Shown here: positions 60,454 to 64,000 of the stretch, piece after piece
Layout: every line of letters begins with the position of its first letter
How positions within the stretch are numbered: position 1 is the first letter of the stretch
Assembly (NCBI RefSeq): GCF_014250675.1
Contig: NZ_JACHTG010000004.1
Location: 1,489,501-1,553,500, forward strand
Length of the DNA: 64,000 nucleotides
Reading direction: 5' to 3'
Source: Cetobacterium sp. 8H
GTDB taxonomy: Bacteria > Fusobacteriota > Fusobacteriia > Fusobacteriales > Fusobacteriaceae
Program-made: the position numbers and the translations under genes
The notes under the pieces: generated by a model
What the model saw: only the letters and a program-made list of their open reading frames with translations
What the model was told of the DNA's origin: nothing
Database searches by the model: none

Positions 60454-61212
60454 ATGTCAAAAGATATAAATGATTTAAGTGAACAAATACAAACAATAGT
60501 TGATGAATTTCAGGGAGAAGTTGGTATAATAGTAAGAGAGGGAACAAAAAATATTTTCTCAAAAAATGAAGAAAAGATTTTCCAATCTGCAAGTATTATA
60601 AAATTATTTATTTTAGAGGCTTTAATTGAAAAAATAGAAAATAATGTCCTTTTATATAATCAAAGAGTATTATTAAAAAATGAAGATAAAGTAGCAGGAT
60701 TTGGAGCTTTAAAACTTTTAGATGAAAATATAAATTTAACAATAAAAGATTTAGCAACACTGATGATAACTTTAAGTGATAATACAGCAACAAATATGTT
60801 GATAGATTTAGTTGGTATTGAATATATACAAGAATTTATAAAAAGAAAAGGTTATTTAGAAACAAGATTAGAAAGAAAGATGTTTGATTATATCTCTAGG
60901 GAAAAAGGCCTTGATAATTATACAAGTGCGAGGGATTCATTTAGAGTCTTAAAAAATCTTTCAAAAGATTATATAGCTTTAGACATTTTAAAAAATCAAC
61001 TATGTAATTCAAAAATACCATTATATTTTTTCAGAAAAATAGAAGTTGCACATAAGACGGGAGACTTAACAAATATAGAACATGATGTGGGAACTTTATT
61101 TTTCAAAAATACATCTATAGATTTAATAATTTTAGCTGAAGGGCAGAATAAAGATGCAGTTTTATTAAATAATTATTTAGGAGAGGCAGTTTATAATTTT
61201 TATAAAGAATGA
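60454..61212 (+). CDS. class A beta-lactamase-fold serine hydrolase without a signal peptide
   Basis: A 252-residue penicillin-recognising serine hydrolase. Ser47-x-x-Lys50 (SIIK), Ser108-Asp-Asn (SDN) and Lys201-Thr-Gly (KTG) are at proper spacing. The omega-loop region reads ERKMFDYISREKGLDNYTSARD, the pattern of the beta-lactamase2 branch, which lacks the class A Glu166 signature. There is no signal peptide, so the protein appears cytoplasmic, unlike true beta-lactamases. In an operon with amidohydrolases it is more likely a peptidase or amidase acting on imported D-amino acid peptides. Confidence 0.83.
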   Translation: MSKDINDLSEQIQTIVDEFQGEVGIIVREGTKNIFSKNEEKIFQSASIIKLFILEALIEKIENNVLLYNQRVLLKNEDKVAGFGALKLLDENINLTIKDLATLMITLSDNTATNMLIDLVGIEYIQEFIKRKGYLETRLERKMFDYISREKGLDNYTSARDSFRVLKNLSKDYIALDILKNQLCNSKIPLYFFRKIEVAHKTGDLTNIEHDVGTLFFKNTSIDLIILAEGQNKDAVLLNNYLGEAVYNFYKE

Positions 61213-61227
61213 TAATAGGAGAAGAAA

Positions 61228-62799
61228 ATGTATGATATAGTGATAGAAAATGGTATTGTTGTATATGGTGATTTGAAGCCAAAAGAAAAAATGAATTTAG
61301 GTATATCTGGAGATAAGATTTCTAAAATATCACAAAGTAAACTGATAGGAAAAACATACATTGATGCCCAGGGGAAATTTATTTCCCCTGGTTTTATTGA
61401 TATACACAGCCATTCAGACATATCATCATTTATTCCATATGAATGTTGTAGTAAAATATATCAAGGAGTTACAACTGAAATAAACGGGAATTGTGGGATA
61501 GGTATCTTTCCTTGGGAAGAATATAATTTAGAAAATTTAAAAAAATATATTCAGAGTCAATCGGATCTAAATTACTATGATTTAGAGTTATCTAAATTTA
61601 AAAATTTAAAAATGTTAAAAAAAGAAATTGAAAACAAGATGATTACAAATCAAGGGTTTTTAGTGGGAGCAGGTTGTATCAGAATAGCTATTATGGGATT
61701 TGAAATAAGAGAGGCAAATGAATTAGAAATAGAGAGAATGAAAAATTTATTAGAAGAAGAATTGAAGAGTGGAGCTTATGGGCTCTCTTTTGGATTGATA
61801 TATCAGCCAGGAAATTTTATGAGTAAGCAAGAGATAATAGAGTTGTTGAGAGTAGTAAAAAAATATGATAAGATTGCATGTTTTCACATGAGAAATGAAG
61901 GACAATATATAGAAAATTCAATAAAAGAAGTTATAAGCTATGGGGAAATAAGTGGAGCTAAAATACATATATCACATTTAAAAATAATGGATAAAAACTT
62001 ATGGGGTAAATCATTAGAAATAATTGAAATATTAGAAAAAGCATCTCAGAATGGTATTAAAATAAGTTTCGACCAATACCCATATATAGCTACGTGTACA
62101 AATATGATGGTTTTATTACCTGAAGAATTGTTTACTGGAAATATTGAAAAGTTTTTAGAATCTATTGATGCCATTCATAAAGATATTTATATAAAAATTA
62201 AAGAAAATATAAATAGAAGAGGTGGTGAAAAAAATATAATTATATCTAATGCATATCTTGATGGCTTATACGATGGGAAAACATTATCTGAAGTTTCAGA
62301 AAACTTAAGATTAGATAGTGTAGAAACAGTTTTATATCTCATAAAAAAATCTTTTGGAAAAGTGCAAGCGATATATTGTTCGCTAGATGAAACGGATGTG
62401 TTCAATTTTTATGGATGTGAACTAGGAATAATAGCAAGTGATGGAAGCTCTATACCACTAACAGATGAATGTAAATTAGGATCACCACATCCTAGAAATT
62501 TTGGAACATTTCCTAAATACATCAGACAAATGAGAGAATTGGGAAAAATAAGTATAGAAAAAGTTATAAACAGAATCACAAAAAAACCAGCAGAGCTTTT
62601 AAATATAGAAAAAAGAGGAGAAATTAAAGTAGGGCATTATGCAGATATAGTAATATTTGACTATAATATTTTTAAAGATAATTCAACGTTTAAAAACCCT
62701 TATTTGAGAGCAACAGGAGTTGAGTATATGCTTTTAAATGGAAATATTATTATAGATAAAGGGGGATTTATAAAAAAAAATGTAGGAAGAGTAATATAA
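61228..62799 (+). CDS. N-acyl-D-amino-acid deacylase (D-aminoacylase type)
   Basis: A 523-residue amidohydrolase-superfamily enzyme. The metal-binding HSHSD near residue 60, GVTTEINGNCGIGIFPW near 95, ISHLKIMDKN, and the C-terminal SDGSSIPL and NITKKPAELLNIEKRGEIK-like block are typical of D-aminoacylases and related D-glutamyl hydrolases. It would free D-amino acids from N-acyl or peptide-linked forms. It is last in the row after lysA, the M20 enzyme and the beta-lactamase-fold hydrolase, 15 bp from the latter. Confidence 0.87.
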   Translation: MYDIVIENGIVVYGDLKPKEKMNLGISGDKISKISQSKLIGKTYIDAQGKFISPGFIDIHSHSDISSFIPYECCSKIYQGVTTEINGNCGIGIFPWEEYNLENLKKYIQSQSDLNYYDLELSKFKNLKMLKKEIENKMITNQGFLVGAGCIRIAIMGFEIREANELEIERMKNLLEEELKSGAYGLSFGLIYQPGNFMSKQEIIELLRVVKKYDKIACFHMRNEGQYIENSIKEVISYGEISGAKIHISHLKIMDKNLWGKSLEIIEILEKASQNGIKISFDQYPYIATCTNMMVLLPEELFTGNIEKFLESIDAIHKDIYIKIKENINRRGGEKNIIISNAYLDGLYDGKTLSEVSENLRLDSVETVLYLIKKSFGKVQAIYCSLDETDVFNFYGCELGIIASDGSSIPLTDECKLGSPHPRNFGTFPKYIRQMRELGKISIEKVINRITKKPAELLNIEKRGEIKVGHYADIVIFDYNIFKDNSTFKNPYLRATGVEYMLLNGNIIIDKGGFIKKNVGRVI

Positions 62800-62885
62800 T
62801 TTTTTATTTTCAAAGAAAAAATAAAAACAAATTGTAGAATACTTTATAAAGACAATTAAAAAAATTATAAAGTGAGGTATTGGAA

Positions 62886-63530
62886 ATGAAAAAGTTAATA
62901 ATTTTGTTTTTATTAGTACTATCAACTACTTCTTTTACAATTCAAGATAATAAACTTCCAGAAATATCACCAACAATATCAAATATTTCTCAGAATCAAA
63001 TTCCACCAGAAGAACTTTTACAAAATATGATGACAAATATAGATACTGATCCTAAAGTAGTAGAAAAAATGGATTCATTAGGAGAAGAGGTTGATAATGA
63101 GATACAAAAACAAAATCCTGATTGGATAAAAGTTGAAAAATTATATAACGAATTATCTGTTTATACTAACAAGATTGCTGTTGATACGATGAGAAGCATG
63201 AAAGAAAAGGGCGCTGAAAAAGAAAATCCAGAGTATGAAGAGGAAATAAATGATGAAGTAATGGCAGATATGCTCCCAGATGGTGAAATATCTTCGAATC
63301 CAATTGAAGAGAAAGAAGTCTTAGATGAAATAAATAAAGAGATGACAAAAAAAGAGCTTGATAGAATGGATGAATTAAGCTCTAATATAGCTGCAGAGAT
63401 AGATAAACAAAATCCTAATTGGGATCAAGTTGAAAAAGATTACAATGAGTTATCTAAATATACAAATAAAGTTACGGTTATAATTATAAGATTAGAAAAA
63501 AATAAAGCTAATTCAATAAAAGAAAGATGA
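62886..63530 (+). CDS. exported protein with two tandem helical repeats
   Basis: A 214-residue protein. The ATG at 62886 follows GTGAGG at good spacing; an in-frame TTG at 62880 is less likely. The signal peptide is MKKLIILFLLVLSTTSFT. The mature part is acidic and helical and repeats itself: MDSLGEEVDNEIQKQNPDW with VEKLYNELSVYTNK (about residues 62-100) and MDELSSNIAAEIDKQNPNW with VEKDYNELSKYTNK (about 160-200). The same DW..[IV]EKL..E motif is in the Met-rich exported protein at 54506. Function unknown; a periplasmic Spy-like role is possible. Confidence 0.7.
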   Translation: MKKLIILFLLVLSTTSFTIQDNKLPEISPTISNISQNQIPPEELLQNMMTNIDTDPKVVEKMDSLGEEVDNEIQKQNPDWIKVEKLYNELSVYTNKIAVDTMRSMKEKGAEKENPEYEEEINDEVMADMLPDGEISSNPIEEKEVLDEINKEMTKKELDRMDELSSNIAAEIDKQNPNWDQVEKDYNELSKYTNKVTVIIIRLEKNKANSIKER

Positions 63531-63557
63531 GGTCTAAATATAAGACCTCCTTTTTTT
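63528..63557 (+). terminator. terminator after the repeat-containing exported protein
   Basis: AGGTCT pairs with AGACCT around AAATATA, followed by CCTTTTTTT. Confidence 0.7.
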
Positions 63558-63618
63558 ATCCATATTTATATAGTATAATTAAAATAGAAATATGATTGTG
63601 TAGGAAGGGAGGAGTAGT

Positions 63619-64000
63619 GTGAAAAATATAAAAAACAACTTGAAATTAAGTAATTTGTTATTAAAATCTTTCAATTTATTAAAAAAAATTCAGAAAGAAA
63701 TTCAAAAGGATTTTCAAACTTTTAAATTTAAAGATGAGATAGAGTTTAAATTTGAAAGTGAAAGTTTTAAAGATTCTTTAAAAAAGAATTTTTTTACGCT
63801 ATTAATGTTATCAACATTTATCGAAGCAGAAATAAAAAAGGAAAGAATGATAAGCTATGGAAAGATAATTATATACTTAAGACAGATTGTTACTTCAACA
63901 GATAATGTAATAGATAATGAGAAAAAAGGATTGATTTTTATAAAAAGTTTGAAAAATGATGTGGTTAAAAATACATTTATAACACTTTTTTGTCAGGATG
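63619..64000 (+). CDS. partial gene, possible polyprenyl-synthetase-like protein
   Basis: An open frame of 127 codons runs off the window. It starts with GTG at 63619 after GGGAGGAG. The sequence is helical and Lys-rich (KNIKNNLKLSNLLLKSFNLL), with QIVTSTDNVIDNEKKG near residue 95, which vaguely recalls the DNxxDNE-type aspartate motif of isoprenoid/polyprenyl synthases. That resemblance is weak and the protein is best called unknown. No stop or frameshift in the visible part. Confidence 0.55.
   Translation, partial: MKNIKNNLKLSNLLLKSFNLLKKIQKEIQKDFQTFKFKDEIEFKFESESFKDSLKKNFFTLLMLSTFIEAEIKKERMISYGKIIIYLRQIVTSTDNVIDNEKKGLIFIKSLKNDVVKNTFITLFCQD

Noticed and set aside
1-64000. CRISPR arrays, prophage, IS elements, tRNA or rRNA genes
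   Set aside because: No regularly spaced repeats, transposase or phage gene families, or tRNA-like cloverleaf with CCA-proximal features were noticed on reading; a tRNAscan or CRISPR search was not possible here.

Overview
The window is a strongly AT-rich stretch of chromosome from a fermentative, diderm anaerobe, most likely a member of the Fusobacteriota (Fusobacterium/Cetobacterium type). The main reasons are the complete lysine-to-butyrate fermentation locus in one block, a TonB-dependent outer-membrane receptor next to clostridia-like riboswitches, the codon usage, and amino-acid and peptide catabolism throughout. The taxon is inferred from gene content; no marker gene was aligned. No rRNA, tRNA, CRISPR array, IS element or prophage was seen.

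Layout. 1-5.3 kb: the start of a divergent gene, then two tandem paralogues that fuse an acyl-activating enzyme, an acyl carrier domain and a PlsC acyltransferase. 5.3-7.3 kb: HIT protein, RpiB, SlyD and a DJ-1/PfpI protein. 7.5-10.7 kb: a PLP decarboxylase fused to an arginase/agmatinase domain, followed by an RpiR regulator. 11-12.4 kb: APC permease. 12.4-22 kb: butyrate/acetoacetate metabolism on the minus strand (atoE, etfA, etfB, bcd, thiolase, atoA, atoD), a TetR regulator, then hbd-crt. 22.3-32 kb: the plus-strand lysine operon (NhaC-type antiporter, kal, kce, kdd, kamA, kamB, kamC, kamD, kamE). 32.1-35.2 kb: a PhzF protein and a predicted histidine ABC transporter behind a histidine leader peptide. 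35.3-36.4 kb: two secreted proteins, one (DUF4402) behind a c-di-GMP-I riboswitch. 36.5-39.7 kb: a cobalamin-riboswitch-controlled TonB receptor and a Cys-rich protein, facing a second cobalamin riboswitch with no gene behind it. 41.2-46 kb: a Crp/Fnr regulator, GPH transporter and beta-propeller/PHP protein behind a guanine-type purine riboswitch. 46-54.9 kb: housekeeping and poorly known genes (DUF1232, DUF1847, YaiI, two methyltransferases, patatin, GshAB, MATE, Met-rich exported protein). 55-62.8 kb: AbgT transporter, two M20 amidohydrolases, LysA, a beta-lactamase-fold hydrolase and a D-aminoacylase. The window ends in a repeat-containing exported protein and a partial gene.

How it fits together. 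Lysine is isomerised by KamA and KamDE, oxidised by Kdd and cleaved by Kce with acetyl-CoA to acetoacetate and 3-aminobutyryl-CoA. Kal then gives crotonyl-CoA, Bcd/EtfAB reduces it to butyryl-CoA, AtoDA moves CoA onto acetoacetate, and thiolase returns acetyl-CoA. Two 16-bp palindromes matching GYAAGYGYWYACTTRC lie just downstream of the -10 boxes of the atoD and nhaC operons, so the TetR protein encoded between them probably co-regulates both arms. The LysA/deacylase cluster could feed lysine made from scavenged diaminopimelate peptides into this pathway. KamDE needs adenosylcobalamin, which gives a reason for the B12-regulated receptor 4.6 kb downstream.

The most unusual material is RNA-level regulation packed into 34.9-46 kb: a His-codon leader with attenuator, a c-di-GMP-I aptamer, two convergent cobalamin riboswitches (one apparently making a short terminated RNA only), and a guanine riboswitch on an operon with no obvious purine gene. 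All of these were identified by eye from conserved sequence blocks and possible pairings; none was folded or searched computationally.
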